A stretch of 44,022 nt of DNA from Chitinophagaceae bacterium (GCA_014379965.1 JACMKU010000044.1:1-44022); one strand, 5' to 3'; counted from the stretch's first letter, positions 16,706 through 25,543 are shown. The notes: generated by a model from the letters alone, not told the origin. Made by a program: numbers and translations.

Positions 16706-17899
16706 ATGAAGAAACTGCTCATCCTTTTTTCACTTTTCTTTCTTATCGAAGCCCATTCGCAAAAAGGGAAGGACAGTCTTAACAGCAAATTCGTACTCGT
16801 GATTCACGGGGGAGCAGGCACTCTACTCAAGAGCCAGATTTCCCCGGAGAAGGAAAAAGCTTACCGGGATGCGCTGGACCTGGCGCTCGATGCAGGTTAT
16901 GCTATTCTAAAAAAAGGCGGTAGTGCTCTCGACGCGGTAGAGGCTGCCGTCCGGTTTATGGAGGATAACCCCCTATTCAATGCGGGAAAGGGAGCGGTTT
17001 TCACCAACGAAGGAAAGAATGAACTCGATGCTGCGATCATGGATGGGCGAACGCTCGCGGCGGGCTCGGTGGCAGGTGTCACCACGATAAGAAATCCGAT
17101 TAGTGCTGCGCGAGCGGTCATGGAGAAGAGCCCGCATGTGATGATGACAGGCAAGGGGGCGGAGAAGTTTGCGCAGCAACAAGGTTTGCAAATCGTTGAT
17201 CCCTCTTATTTCTACACCGAGGATAGGTGGCGTGGCCTTCAGAATGCGAGACAAAAGGATTCTCTTGATGCTACGATTCGACGCCAGACCGAAGCAATCA
17301 ACACCGGGTTGAATGCTATATACAAGCAGATCGATGGCGCCAGAAAATCTGCAGACTCATTGGTACGCCCTGGTGACACTATGAATACGGACAGTACTTA
17401 TCACCCCACTAAAGAATTACTGAAAGATATCAAGGGATCGACTGGCTTGAGACAGAAATCGAACAACGACGATAAGTATGGAACAGTAGGAGCGGTAGCG
17501 CTCGATCGGCATGGCAATCTTGCAGCAGCAACAAGTACTGGCGGCATGACGAATAAGAAATTCGGAAGAGTGGGTGATGCCCCGATAATCGGTGCAGGGA
17601 CCTATGCTAATAATTCAACGGTAGCGATAAGCGGCACTGGCTGGGGTGAATATTTCATCAGGCTGGTGATGGCCAAGACCATAAGTGATATGATGGAGTT
17701 TGGAAAGATGTCACTAAAATCCGCATCGACGGAGATGATTATGAAACGACTACCCGGTTTGGGAGGAGACGGTGGGCTCATCGCCGTTGATAAAAATGGA
17801 AATATTGCCCTTCCTTTTTGCACAGAAGGCATGTATCGGGGATTTATTAAAGAAAACAATGGCTCCGCTGAGCGTTCGGTGAAAATTTACAAAGATTAA
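16706..17899 (+). CDS. Isoaspartyl peptidase / type 2 L-asparaginase
   Basis: The 397-residue protein is an Ntn-hydrolase that self-cleaves before a threonine (about T260, in YGTVGAVALD) and then cleaves isoaspartyl dipeptides or asparagine. LVIHGGAGTL near residue 31, GKGAVFTNEGKNELDAAIMDG and ATSTGGMTNKKFGRVGDAPI are the family blocks. A signal peptide (LLILFSLFFLIEAHSQ) places it outside the cytoplasm. The segment before the cleavage site is long and low in complexity, as is common in this group. The ATG at 16706 is preferred to an upstream TTG at 16688 because it starts the signal peptide. Confidence 0.92.
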   Translation: MKKLLILFSLFFLIEAHSQKGKDSLNSKFVLVIHGGAGTLLKSQISPEKEKAYRDALDLALDAGYAILKKGGSALDAVEAAVRFMEDNPLFNAGKGAVFTNEGKNELDAAIMDGRTLAAGSVAGVTTIRNPISAARAVMEKSPHVMMTGKGAEKFAQQQGLQIVDPSYFYTEDRWRGLQNARQKDSLDATIRRQTEAINTGLNAIYKQIDGARKSADSLVRPGDTMNTDSTYHPTKELLKDIKGSTGLRQKSNNDDKYGTVGAVALDRHGNLAAATSTGGMTNKKFGRVGDAPIIGAGTYANNSTVAISGTGWGEYFIRLVMAKTISDMMEFGKMSLKSASTEMIMKRLPGLGGDGGLIAVDKNGNIALPFCTEGMYRGFIKENNGSAERSVKIYKD

Positions 17900-17980
17900 T
17901 GAATGGCCGGGGTTTTGTAGTAGAAGTCCTCACCAGCAGTTTCTGCAGAATATTTTAAATTGCAGTAATTGCTTGCTAAT

Positions 17981-18844
17981 ATGATAAAGTACTTCCTCAG
18001 TACAGGTATCGGGATGTTGTTTTGCAGCATCTCATTTTCCCAGCTTTCCAATGCTGACGATCCTGTTCAAACATTCCTTTCAGAAAATAGTGTGAAGAGT
18101 GTCTCGACGACTCCCGGGGAAAATCAATGGTTGGAATTACCAAAGGATGGCGAAGTCATTTCAGAATCGACTGAGATGGCACGATACAGTGGTTATATAA
18201 AGAGAAATCGTTTACATGGAAGTTGGCAGAGTTGGTACACTAATCAACGCCTATGCGATAGCGGCAGTTTCTTCAAGGGAGTTCCTACGGGTGAATGGAA
18301 ACATTGGAGTGCAGGGGGCGGCCTACTTGCTATTCGTAATTATGATGCAACAAAACTATTGCGGGTCAAAGATGAGATTCGGCGCAATCACCCTCGTTAT
18401 TCCGGCTATCCGCTCACAAGAATATACAAGAAGAATCGCGTGCAGGCAGTGCATTACCTCCGCGCAGGATACTCATTCTCTTTCTCCGACCAGCGTAAAT
18501 ATTCCTACTCACTTCAGGACGCTGTAAAGAATAATATTACTCCAGGTAATAGTTATAGGCCTCTCTTTGACGAATGTCTTCATCATGGTCTGTATATGAA
18601 TTTCTATTCGAATGGACTCGTGAAGGATTCAGGCTATTACAACAACGGTTTGCGAGAGGGACTGTGGATCCATAAAGAGGCAACCGGAAGTTATGTCCAG
18701 GGGGCTTACCGCAATGGTGTACGCACTGGGGATTGGAAGCGATACGATACTAACAATAGAATAACTGCTATTATTATCTATAATAAGAAAGGTGTTGAGG
18801 AATGGAGAAAGACAATGGGAGAGAAGGCCCGCAGATCATCATGA
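17981..18844 (+). CDS. Secreted MORN-variant repeat protein (YwqK-like)
   Basis: The 287-residue protein starts with a signal peptide (about 21 residues, ending SFSQ). It carries scattered MORN_2-like units, such as GSWQSWYTNQRLCDSGSF, GEWKHW, GYYNNGLREGLWIH and GVRTGDWKRYDTNNRI. Such repeats occur in many Bacteroidota surface proteins; a specific role cannot be given. The ATG at 17981 is chosen over a TTG just upstream. The last codons (RRSS, stop) lie inside the left arm of the inverted repeat at 18829, so the repeat shapes the C-terminus. Confidence 0.7.
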   Translation: MIKYFLSTGIGMLFCSISFSQLSNADDPVQTFLSENSVKSVSTTPGENQWLELPKDGEVISESTEMARYSGYIKRNRLHGSWQSWYTNQRLCDSGSFFKGVPTGEWKHWSAGGGLLAIRNYDATKLLRVKDEIRRNHPRYSGYPLTRIYKKNRVQAVHYLRAGYSFSFSDQRKYSYSLQDAVKNNITPGNSYRPLFDECLHHGLYMNFYSNGLVKDSGYYNNGLREGLWIHKEATGSYVQGAYRNGVRTGDWKRYDTNNRITAIIIYNKKGVEEWRKTMGEKARRSS

Positions 18845-18953
18845 TAGTTATGATAAGTAGGATAAATTATTTAATAGAAACTCCTCGATAACAATGAGAA
18901 ATTAGAATTAGGGTTCAATCCTGTGAATCATAAAAAATCATGAAAATCTGCGG
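18829..18953. repeat. Inverted repeat overlapping the end of the MORN-like gene
   Basis: Arms 18829-18863 and 18918-18953 are inverse copies sharing the blocks CCGCAGAT, TCATGAT, TATGAT and AGGAT in the same order. The loop is 54 nt. The AATCATGA...AATCTGCGG word resembles a dispersed repeat seen in other bacterial genomes. The left arm includes the last five codons and the TGA of the MORN-like gene. Confidence 0.75.
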
Positions 18954-18985
18954 TCAACGTTTGTCATGACTTGAAATTCGGCCTC

Positions 18986-19492
18986 CTAGGAAGTAATTAC
19001 ATCCCGAATGTTAACGTTCTTGTTCCTTAAATCAATTCCACCTTCTACAATCGACTTGAGGTTTGCGAGGTAGAATATCCATCCACGCGAATCGCCAACG
19101 AAGTGTCCCGATGTTGTTTTATCATCCGTTGGAAGGTCACTCTCCATTAATTCAACTATCGTTTCACCAGCCTCAGGATAGATTTGGATCGTCACCGGGC
19201 ACCCAAGTGAAAAGCTAAAACGAAACAGATCGGAGCCATTCGCCTCTAGTACGATCCCTGTCTCCTTTACATCATCTGGGTAGCCGTGCCAGCGCCATGT
19301 ATAGGTATCACCTTTCTGTACAGATGCTGACCTTGATCGCTCCTTACCGTCAGCATCGACAAACACCGCTTCCCGAAGAAACCAGCTTTCAAGTGCTTGT
19401 GGTGTGGTCCAGTTAGAATACAATTCCTCAATAGTTTTCTTGATATTAACTCGTAGTTTGAAGCTGCTCCAGTTGATTGCTGTGGTACTCAT
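18986..19492 (-). CDS. SRPBCC / START-like domain protein
   Basis: The 168-residue protein fits the AHSA1-like SRPBCC fold. The N-terminal strand (NWSSFKLRVNIKKTIEELYSNWTTPQALESWFL) is the typical opening, followed by a cavity-forming beta sheet and a C-terminal helix (GWIFYLANLKSIVEGGIDLR). Such proteins bind hydrophobic ligands or act as co-chaperones; the ligand is unknown. ATG 19492 is preferred to a TTG at 19510. It follows the AraC regulator gene on the same strand by 48 nt and may be its target or partner. Confidence 0.82.
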   Translation of the reverse strand: MSTTAINWSSFKLRVNIKKTIEELYSNWTTPQALESWFLREAVFVDADGKERSRSASVQKGDTYTWRWHGYPDDVKETGIVLEANGSDLFRFSFSLGCPVTIQIYPEAGETIVELMESDLPTDDKTTSGHFVGDSRGWIFYLANLKSIVEGGIDLRNKNVNIRDVITS

Positions 19493-19540
19493 TGAAGATG
19501 ATTTTTTCAAAACTATGAAGTAGCAGTGGTCGAAATTTAT

Positions 19541-20464
19541 TCAAAACTGACAATTTGTGGATCTGGATTTTCTCAATTTAGTGGGGCATATTCCATAATG
19601 CAGTTTGAATAGCCTGCTAAATGTCGGGAGACTTTCCCAGCCGCACGCTCTCGCAATCTCCTGGACGGTCATAGATCCAGACAGCAACAATCGTTTGGTG
19701 TTTTCGAGCCTTATATGCATAAGGTATCGATGAGGAGTTTGGTTAAATGCATTTTTGAATGATCGGAGAAAGTGTTGGCTATTCATGCAAGCAACCTCTG
19801 CAAGTACATCAAGCGTTAGATCCTGGTAATAATTGGCATCGATGAGATCTTTTGCGCGGCACAGTCGCTTATACAGTTCCAGCCTCGTCGATCTTTTCAA
19901 AACCGGGAGCCCCGAAGATAGGCGGTGGTCCAGGTTGTATTTTAGAAAAATGTCCTCGAGAATGGAACGTACGATGGCATCGGTCTTCATCGCAGCAAAG
20001 GAGGATGAGCCACCACCCATTGAAGTCAACAAGTTCAATTTCATACTCATTTTCTCGTCAAGAGGCTGCACTCGCTCAAGAATGCTTAAGTCGGGCACTA
20101 CGATCTGCGCAGGGTGATCAAGCAGTTGCTCATCTCTAAAAAAAAGACTACCCGCGACGATCCCAGGAAGTTCCGAATGAAAGAGTAAGAAGACCGGGTA
20201 GGAATATTCATCAGATGTCTCCATTGAGAGCCTCGATTGGGAATTGATCACCACGCACTCTCCGGGGCCTAATTCCTCATGCCCGCTATTTATATTAAAT
20301 TGACCTACCCCATGTGTCATTGCGAAAAGGCCAAGTCCAGAATAGTGTTCGTCGCAATGATATGACTGGTAGATCTTCTCGGAGAACAGTATATTTTCCC
20401 GGAACCTAAATGATTCGGCGACAGAGGTGAAACTTTGGTTTAAGGGCATTCGTGACAGCCACAT
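19541..20464 (-). CDS. AraC family transcriptional regulator
   Basis: The 307-residue protein has an N-terminal cupin-like sensing part (FNINSGHEELGPGECVVINS) and a C-terminal double helix-turn-helix. The first HTH is LTLDVLAEVACMNSQHFLRSF, ending NQTPHRYLMHIRL; the second is MTVQEIARACGWESLPTFSRLF. The inducer is unknown. It starts 3 nt after the stop of the sterol-desaturase-family gene, and the SRPBCC gene follows, so it probably belongs to that transcript. ATG 20464 is used; ATG 20449 is possible. Confidence 0.9.
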   Translation of the reverse strand: MWLSRMPLNQSFTSVAESFRFRENILFSEKIYQSYHCDEHYSGLGLFAMTHGVGQFNINSGHEELGPGECVVINSQSRLSMETSDEYSYPVFLLFHSELPGIVAGSLFFRDEQLLDHPAQIVVPDLSILERVQPLDEKMSMKLNLLTSMGGGSSSFAAMKTDAIVRSILEDIFLKYNLDHRLSSGLPVLKRSTRLELYKRLCRAKDLIDANYYQDLTLDVLAEVACMNSQHFLRSFKNAFNQTPHRYLMHIRLENTKRLLLSGSMTVQEIARACGWESLPTFSRLFKLHYGICPTKLRKSRSTNCQF

Positions 20465-20467
20465 CTC

Positions 20468-21361
20468 TTAGGAATTTCGCAAGGGAAAAGGTATGAGATT
20501 TTCAGTTGCCGGTATCTCATGAACGTCGGTCTCTTCCTGATGCTTATCAATTTGCGTGACATCGCCCGGTTGAGCTACTAGTTTATTAATATTAAATCCT
20601 GGAAGCATGGGTTGGATCAACTGTCCCACATACGTTTTAGGAAAAGGTTCCGATATCCCGAATTTCTCCGGCTCTTTATCAGGACAGTTGTATGTTCCAA
20701 AAAGAATATCCATCAGAGGAGAAATGTTCGCATAATTGCCGGCCTTCCTGTCGAGATCATGATGCCAGTGATGCAGTTCAGGTGCCCCGATAATTTTACG
20801 CAGGAAACCTATCGGCATTCTCACATTCGAATGAATGTAAATGGCCCAGATGCCGCGAAATGCAATAAGTCCCGCAATGGTCTCCAATGAAAAGCCAAGA
20901 ATAAAGGCAGGCAGATTGATGATTCCGACAGTATAAATTGTATCAATCGGATGCTCCCGATGCGCCGCGAGCCAGTCGAGATGTTCCGAACTATGATGGA
21001 CCTTATGAAATCTCCATAGGAATTCAAACTTATGTTGTAACCTGTGACCCCAATAAACAAGAAAGTCACTGAGAACAATAACTTCTATCACCTGTAGCCA
21101 CCATGGTTGCGATGCCACGGTGGTTCGAAATGAACCAGGTACAATGCCATCGATCCAGAAGCCAAACCTATTCAGTACCCAAATCACAACTCCGCCCCAA
21201 AGAAGGTATTGGCCCAGGAAGAAACAAAGGTCAAGCATCCAGTTTGGTCGAAGGAATCGCTGATTAGCTTTGGCAGGAAATACCCGTTCCATCGGGAGAA
21301 ACACCAATACCAGGAGCAAGAAGCTAAGGCCGGTAGCTATGGAAATTTCATAGTAGTTCAT
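20468..21361 (-). CDS. Sterol desaturase / fatty acid hydroxylase family protein
   Basis: The 297-residue protein is a membrane di-iron hydroxylase. Three or four membrane segments come first. The histidine clusters follow: HRLQH, HKVHHSSEHLDWLAAHREH and, after two further hydrophobic stretches, ELHHWHHDLD. The substrate is likely a lipid, but which one cannot be seen. The gene lies between a membrane protein of unknown function (15-nt gap) and the AraC regulator (3-nt gap), all on the minus strand. Confidence 0.88.
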   Translation of the reverse strand: MNYYEISIATGLSFLLLVLVFLPMERVFPAKANQRFLRPNWMLDLCFFLGQYLLWGGVVIWVLNRFGFWIDGIVPGSFRTTVASQPWWLQVIEVIVLSDFLVYWGHRLQHKFEFLWRFHKVHHSSEHLDWLAAHREHPIDTIYTVGIINLPAFILGFSLETIAGLIAFRGIWAIYIHSNVRMPIGFLRKIIGAPELHHWHHDLDRKAGNYANISPLMDILFGTYNCPDKEPEKFGISEPFPKTYVGQLIQPMLPGFNINKLVAQPGDVTQIDKHQEETDVHEIPATENLIPFPLRNS

Positions 21362-21376
21362 ATCCGTAGGAATAAG

Positions 21377-22009
21377 TTATTCGACTTTTGCTGACGTATC
21401 CTTCTTTTTAGGTGTTTCAATGATGGGGCTTGACTTCGAGCCCGACATTAGTCTTCGAGGGGCTGACGGCGTTTCTTTTGTAGTGTCGGGTGTAGCCTTT
21501 TCCGTTTTTCGTTTGTTTGCTTTAGACTTTCTCACTCTCAGATCGCGGGGTCGGAAAATGTAACCAGACTTGGTACTAACCATCATGACGGGGGTATCAC
21601 GTTTCAAGATGCTATCTGCAGTCACAACACGTGGACTATCCAACGCAGGATAGGATTCGTTTCCGGATATCTCGTTAGCATTTTCCGAAACTTCATTGTT
21701 ACCATGCGTAAGAATGGGTGGGGAAACTTTTAATCGAAGTTTCTCCAACGAGGTTTCATTTGACAACATTATAGACTTAGAGCCAGGCATCAGCATGGCT
21801 TGTTCGACATCTAGCAATCCGTTGGCGATGCTATCGTCGCTACTTGACTTGGAGGCGATATCTTTATCAATTTCCTCGGTCGCCTCAGCATCAGCAATAC
21901 GATCGAATCCACCCGATCGATAAGTGACAAAGGCAATGATCCACAAAATAAAAATGCCCACCACCATTGCTTTCACTATCGGTTTGCGAGCGCTGTGCAT
22001 GGGTTTCAA
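21377..22009 (-). CDS. Single-pass membrane protein of unknown function
   Basis: I do not recognise this 210-residue protein. It has one membrane segment at about residues 11-28 and a long hydrophilic, low-complexity remainder ending in a Lys/Thr/Pro-rich tail. Two short GSKS motifs (MPGSKSIM and MSGSKSSP) occur, the second near the C-terminus. Gene order (15 nt before the hydroxylase gene) suggests a shared transcript. The ATG at 22009 lies about 20 nt from the left arm of the inverted repeat at 22031. Confidence 0.55.
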   Translation of the reverse strand: MKPMHSARKPIVKAMVVGIFILWIIAFVTYRSGGFDRIADAEATEEIDKDIASKSSSDDSIANGLLDVEQAMLMPGSKSIMLSNETSLEKLRLKVSPPILTHGNNEVSENANEISGNESYPALDSPRVVTADSILKRDTPVMMVSTKSGYIFRPRDLRVRKSKANKRKTEKATPDTTKETPSAPRRLMSGSKSSPIIETPKKKDTSAKVE

Positions 22010-22030
22010 TTTTGAGTATAATAAAATTTA

Positions 22031-22150
22031 GTCCGAAAGTCCGAAAGACCGGAAGTCCGAAAGACCTTCCTGATGTTCGAGAACTAAAAGCGAGTTCGAA
22101 AATTAAGTTGGTCTTTCGGACTTTCGGTCTCCCATTCTGACTTTCCGACC
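22031..22150. repeat. Inverted repeat (GTCCGAAA octamers) running into a coding end
   Basis: Arm 22031-22066 is an inverse copy of 22110-22150; the inner 20 bp differ at one position, and the outer part is diverged. Units are 8 bp (GTCCGAAA / GACCGAAA). The loop is 43 nt. The right arm overlaps the last part of the NTR-like gene (stop at 22084). The same word appears in bases 1-30. Confidence 0.85.
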
Positions 22151-22650
22151 CGCTCCTTTAGTTCTCCAAGAGTCATTTCATTTTTGCTTTCCGAGATCCT
22201 TCCAGTCGCCAATTTAATGGCCTTATCGGTCTTCAGCCAATAAGTCCCGCATCCATTAATAAAATAATCGGTGAGTTTTTCATCGCCGTGTCCCCGGCCA
22301 GTGCCAACCTTTGATAACGCGATGACAAAAAACTCCTCTTTAGTAAACGAAGTAAGGTACGGCCTGCAAAGAATGCCATTGTCACCCCATACGGTAACCC
22401 GCTTTCTCTCTTCGCTGCCTTTGTAGATATCGACAATTTCCACTTCCATAGACAGCGGAATCGCCGTTTCGCCCTCACCTATATTCATCTGCTTCGTCGT
22501 GAGAAACCTGTTCACTTTTACCAGTGCAATCACTGGTGCATTGTTTGATACAGTTAAAAATGGACCCATGTCGTTGCAACTACAACTCGGGTCGGGAGCG
22601 GCCGTATTGCCGAATAGTATCCAGGGCAGGAGGAGGAAAAGATTTGTCAT
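22084..22650 (-). CDS. Secreted NTR/TIMP-like protein
   Basis: The 188-residue protein has a signal peptide and then a CSC motif (C23, C25). A beta-rich body follows with VEIVDIYKG, a middle cysteine in GILCRPYL and a later one in FINGCGTYWLK. This layout (mature N-terminus near Cys-x-Cys, four cysteines) resembles the NTR fold of tissue inhibitors of metalloproteinases; bacterial examples have no clear role. The assignment is tentative. The last 20-odd residues (KSEWETESPKDQ and on) are translated from the right arm of the inverted repeat, so the natural C-terminus has probably been replaced or extended. Confidence 0.5.
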   Translation of the reverse strand: MTNLFLLLPWILFGNTAAPDPSCSCNDMGPFLTVSNNAPVIALVKVNRFLTTKQMNIGEGETAIPLSMEVEIVDIYKGSEERKRVTVWGDNGILCRPYLTSFTKEEFFVIALSKVGTGRGHGDEKLTDYFINGCGTYWLKTDKAIKLATGRISESKNEMTLGELKERVGKSEWETESPKDQLNFRTRF

Positions 22651-22724
22651 GATTTTATTGATGCACGATAACGGACGATTGCATAAATATTACGTAGTCA
22701 GTTGTCACCGGATTTGAGTGACCC

Positions 22725-22761
22725 AACTTTTAAACCTTTAAACTCTCAAACCCTTAAACCT
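22725..22761. repeat. Single AAACCTTT octamer arm after the amidase gene
   Basis: About four 8-bp units (AAACCTTT, AAACTCTC and similar) lie downstream of the amidase stop. The same word forms complete inverted repeats at 29765-29890 and 36281-36412, but here no inverse partner is visible in the 127-bp gap. Confidence 0.6.
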
Positions 22762-22777
22762 GAATATCGTAACCTAC

Positions 22778-24394
22778 TTAGGCGAGAAACGCCACCTTAA
22801 ACTCCGGCACCTGTCGATTCCTCGCTGCCTGCTCATAAGCATAGGCGATTCCAATCAACACAGACTCACTATACGCGGGCCCGAAAAAGGAAAGTCCAAC
22901 CGGCAGGCTGTAGACCATTCCGGCTGGGACGGATATGTGGGGGTAGCCAGTCACAGCGGCAGGCATCGTCAGGAACACATCACCCCAACGATCACCATAG
23001 ATCATATCGATGCTGCATGCCGGTCCCATCGTTAGTCCGCAGATCGCATCCAGTTTGTTTGCTGCCATCACATCGTCGAGTATTTTTTTCGAGGCTGTAT
23101 AACTTTTACCTAGCGCCTCTTTATATTCTTTGCTGTCAAGTCCCGCTTTCTTCTCCGAACTTTCAAGAGTTTCCTGCTTGAAGTAAGGCATGGCTTTGTC
23201 TTCGTTAGCAACATTAAATGCAATCACATCTTTCAGCGACTGCATAGGCGCTTTATGAGACGCAAGATATTTGTTGAGGCCATCCTTGAATTCATATTGC
23301 AACACGTCGAACTCCGACTCACCGAAGGCCGAGATCTTGTCAAAGTACTCAACCTCGATTACTTCGGCTCCCTGCCGCTTGAGAATTTCCACCGCTGTCT
23401 TAGACAGCGAATGCATGTAATGATTCTTTCCTTGTGGTTTCTTGTCGATGCCTATCCGCTTTCCTTTCAGGCTGCTGGCATCGAGGAACTTCGTATAATC
23501 GGCATGGACCTTTCCTGCGCTCTCCTTTGTTACCTCGTCCTCTTCATCAATACCAATCATCGCTCCCAATAACAACGCTACGTCCGCAACGGATCTTCCC
23601 ATTGGACCGGCAGTATCCTGCGTAGCGGATATGGGGATAATTCCGCTACGACTCACTAGCCCCACCGTAGGCTTGAGACCTACGATTCCATTTACGGATG
23701 CGGGGCAGGTGACCGAACCATCCGTTTCAGTACCTACTGCAATCGCGCAGAGATTAGCTGCTACCGCGACGCCCGAACCCGAACTTGAACCGCAAGGATT
23801 GTGATCGAGGACATAAGGATTCTTCGTTTGCCCTCCGCGGCTACTCCATCCAGAGCAGGATTGTGTCGAACGAAAATTTGCCCACTCGCTTAGATTAGTC
23901 TTGCCGAGTATGACCGCACCAGCTTCTCTTAATTTCTTTACCACGAACGCATCGTTCGGAGCTATGTGACCCGACATAGCCAGCGCGCCTGCCGTAGTCT
24001 GCATCTTATCCCCGGTATCGATGTTGTCTTTGATCAGTATTGGTATGCCGTGCAAGGGTCCCCTGGTCTTACCGGATTTCCTTTCCTCATCCAGTGTTGT
24101 TGCTATAGCGATGGCATCAGGATTTATTTCAATCACCGACTTCAATAATGGACCATTCCTGTCGATCGCATCGATCCTGTCGAGGTAGAGCTTAGTAATG
24201 CCGGCTGATGTATACGCTCCGCTTCTCATCTTCTCCTGTAACGACTGAACGGACTGTTCATCCAATTCAAAAGCAGCAGCCTTGTCATCCACACCGGGAG
24301 CCTTTGTATCTGCAGGAACATTAGAATTGCAGGAAACAGCGAGTACGGAGGCAGTCGCGAGTGTGCCGGCAGTGATGAAATCTCTTCTTTTCAT
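22778..24394 (-). CDS. Amidase signature family hydrolase, exported
   Basis: The 538-residue protein is an amidase with the full Ser-cisSer-Lys set: K122 (PILIKDNID), S203 (GSSSGSGVAVAANL) and S227 (TETDGSVTCPAS). Known members hydrolyse a range of amides; the glutaminyl-tRNA amidotransferase GatA is related, but this one has an export signal. The N-terminus MKRRDFITAG resembles a Tat signal and a lipobox (VLAVSC, Cys22) follows, so it is probably a lipoprotein. It shares direction with the GNAT and HHEYSS genes, 75 nt further upstream. Confidence 0.9.
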   Translation of the reverse strand: MKRRDFITAGTLATASVLAVSCNSNVPADTKAPGVDDKAAAFELDEQSVQSLQEKMRSGAYTSAGITKLYLDRIDAIDRNGPLLKSVIEINPDAIAIATTLDEERKSGKTRGPLHGIPILIKDNIDTGDKMQTTAGALAMSGHIAPNDAFVVKKLREAGAVILGKTNLSEWANFRSTQSCSGWSSRGGQTKNPYVLDHNPCGSSSGSGVAVAANLCAIAVGTETDGSVTCPASVNGIVGLKPTVGLVSRSGIIPISATQDTAGPMGRSVADVALLLGAMIGIDEEDEVTKESAGKVHADYTKFLDASSLKGKRIGIDKKPQGKNHYMHSLSKTAVEILKRQGAEVIEVEYFDKISAFGESEFDVLQYEFKDGLNKYLASHKAPMQSLKDVIAFNVANEDKAMPYFKQETLESSEKKAGLDSKEYKEALGKSYTASKKILDDVMAANKLDAICGLTMGPACSIDMIYGDRWGDVFLTMPAAVTGYPHISVPAGMVYSLPVGLSFFGPAYSESVLIGIAYAYEQAARNRQVPEFKVAFLA

Positions 24395-24438
24395 ATGATG
24401 TTTTAGCTTGAAAGTTGTTGACGGAGGCAGCTAAGCGT

Positions 24439-24462
24439 CGTCATTGCGAGCTTGGCTTGCAA
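24439..24462. repeat. Partial dispersed TCATTGCGAGC element
   Basis: CGTCATTGCGAGCTTGGCTTGCAA is cut short here as two pieces, CGTCATTGCGAGC and TTGGCTTGCAA; it is a diverged copy of the palindromic element at 5604 and 35633. Confidence 0.6.
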
Positions 24463-24469
24463 CAACAAC

Positions 24470-24754
24470 CTACTCATAGAGCACATCCTTCAACTCTGGA
24501 TCCCTCTTGAAAACTGCATTAGCGAAACTACAAAGTGGAACGATCTTGAGTTTGTGCTCCCGGGCATAGGCAACCGCAGTATGTACGAGTTTGTTTCCTA
24601 CCTTCTTTCCTTTCAACTCTTCGCTGACTTCGGTATGCTCAATGACCATACGATCGTTCGCCGGACTGGAATACGAAAGCTCAGCAAGTATGTGTCCGTC
24701 CTGTTCTGCGAAGAACAGGCCTTTGTCCCCAATTTTCTTGTGTTGTATTACCAT
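24470..24754 (-). CDS. Small GNAT N-acetyltransferase (YjdJ type)
   Basis: The 94-residue protein is a minimal GNAT of the YjdJ type. It has a FFAEQDGHILAELSY strand pair, the acceptor-side motif MVIEHTEVSEELKGKKVGNKLV with the acetyl-CoA pyrophosphate loop KGKKVG, and AREHKLKIVPLCSFA. The substrate is unknown. It lies 5 nt after the HHEYSS gene stop on the same strand, so the two are probably cotranscribed. Confidence 0.9.
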   Translation of the reverse strand: MVIQHKKIGDKGLFFAEQDGHILAELSYSSPANDRMVIEHTEVSEELKGKKVGNKLVHTAVAYAREHKLKIVPLCSFANAVFKRDPELKDVLYE

Positions 24755-24759
24755 GATTT

Positions 24760-25524
24760 CTATAATGTCTCCAGGGATCTGAAATATTTTTCTGTGAACA
24801 ATGGGTGAATCGTTTCGTAAAAACGGATTAGCAGCGCCGTCTTCTTCCTTATCCTTGGATATCGGTCCACAAAATTCCAGAAGTTGACGTCCGCGCAGAA
24901 TAAATTTTGCGCGAAGGTATTGACATCATTTTCTAAACTCGACCCACCGTATTGCGTGAGTAATCCTAATTGGCACAACGTGGAATCGAGAACCTGCGAA
25001 GACTGGTTATTGCGAATGGCACCGACACCGTTTTCCGGATCGTTGTATATAAATCCCGCCATGTTCGCATTCTTCCAACCCGTAGTATCCAGGAAGCGAG
25101 CAAACTTCCTAAGAAGTATACTCGAATACTCGTGATGAAAAGTCTGTTCGAGATACAGGTCGGTATAGCCCTTCATTGCACCCTGGTTGACAAGATAAAT
25201 TCCGTCGGTTGAATTAGTTCCACCGTATGGAACATTGAAGAATTTCATTTGTCGGAGGAAATAAGTCGCCTTTACGTGCGAGAGGGCTGCCTCTGGATAT
25301 TTCGCTAAAGCTTTGCTTACAATGACCCTGCTACGCCTGATCTCATCGGGCTGTAGTTTTTCGCCATATGCACTGATAGGGGCGGCTCGCCAGTATTCGG
25401 GAAATATCTGGGGAGAGTAATTGAAGCCAATGTAAACACCGTTGATGGTAGTGTCTGGCGATTGTGCAGGCAGACTAAGAGGTATCAGGCCGCTCAAAAG
25501 AATCAATTGACACAATCGCTTCAT
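24760..25524 (-). CDS. Secreted protein with an HHEYSS motif, function unknown
   Basis: The 254-residue protein has a signal peptide (about 20 residues, ending LPAQ) and is predicted to be exported. Around residue 130 it reads FHHEYSSILLRKF, placed like the zinc helix of some secreted metallopeptidases but without the second His of HExxH. A late DVNTFAQNLFC segment could supply another acidic ligand. I cannot name a family; a metallopeptidase-like fold is only a guess. ATG at 25524. It is divergent from the trp operon, sharing a short promoter region. Confidence 0.6.
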   Translation of the reverse strand: MKRLCQLILLSGLIPLSLPAQSPDTTINGVYIGFNYSPQIFPEYWRAAPISAYGEKLQPDEIRRSRVIVSKALAKYPEAALSHVKATYFLRQMKFFNVPYGGTNSTDGIYLVNQGAMKGYTDLYLEQTFHHEYSSILLRKFARFLDTTGWKNANMAGFIYNDPENGVGAIRNNQSSQVLDSTLCQLGLLTQYGGSSLENDVNTFAQNLFCADVNFWNFVDRYPRIRKKTALLIRFYETIHPLFTEKYFRSLETL

Positions 25525-25543
25525 GTGTTAAATGTAAAAAGAA

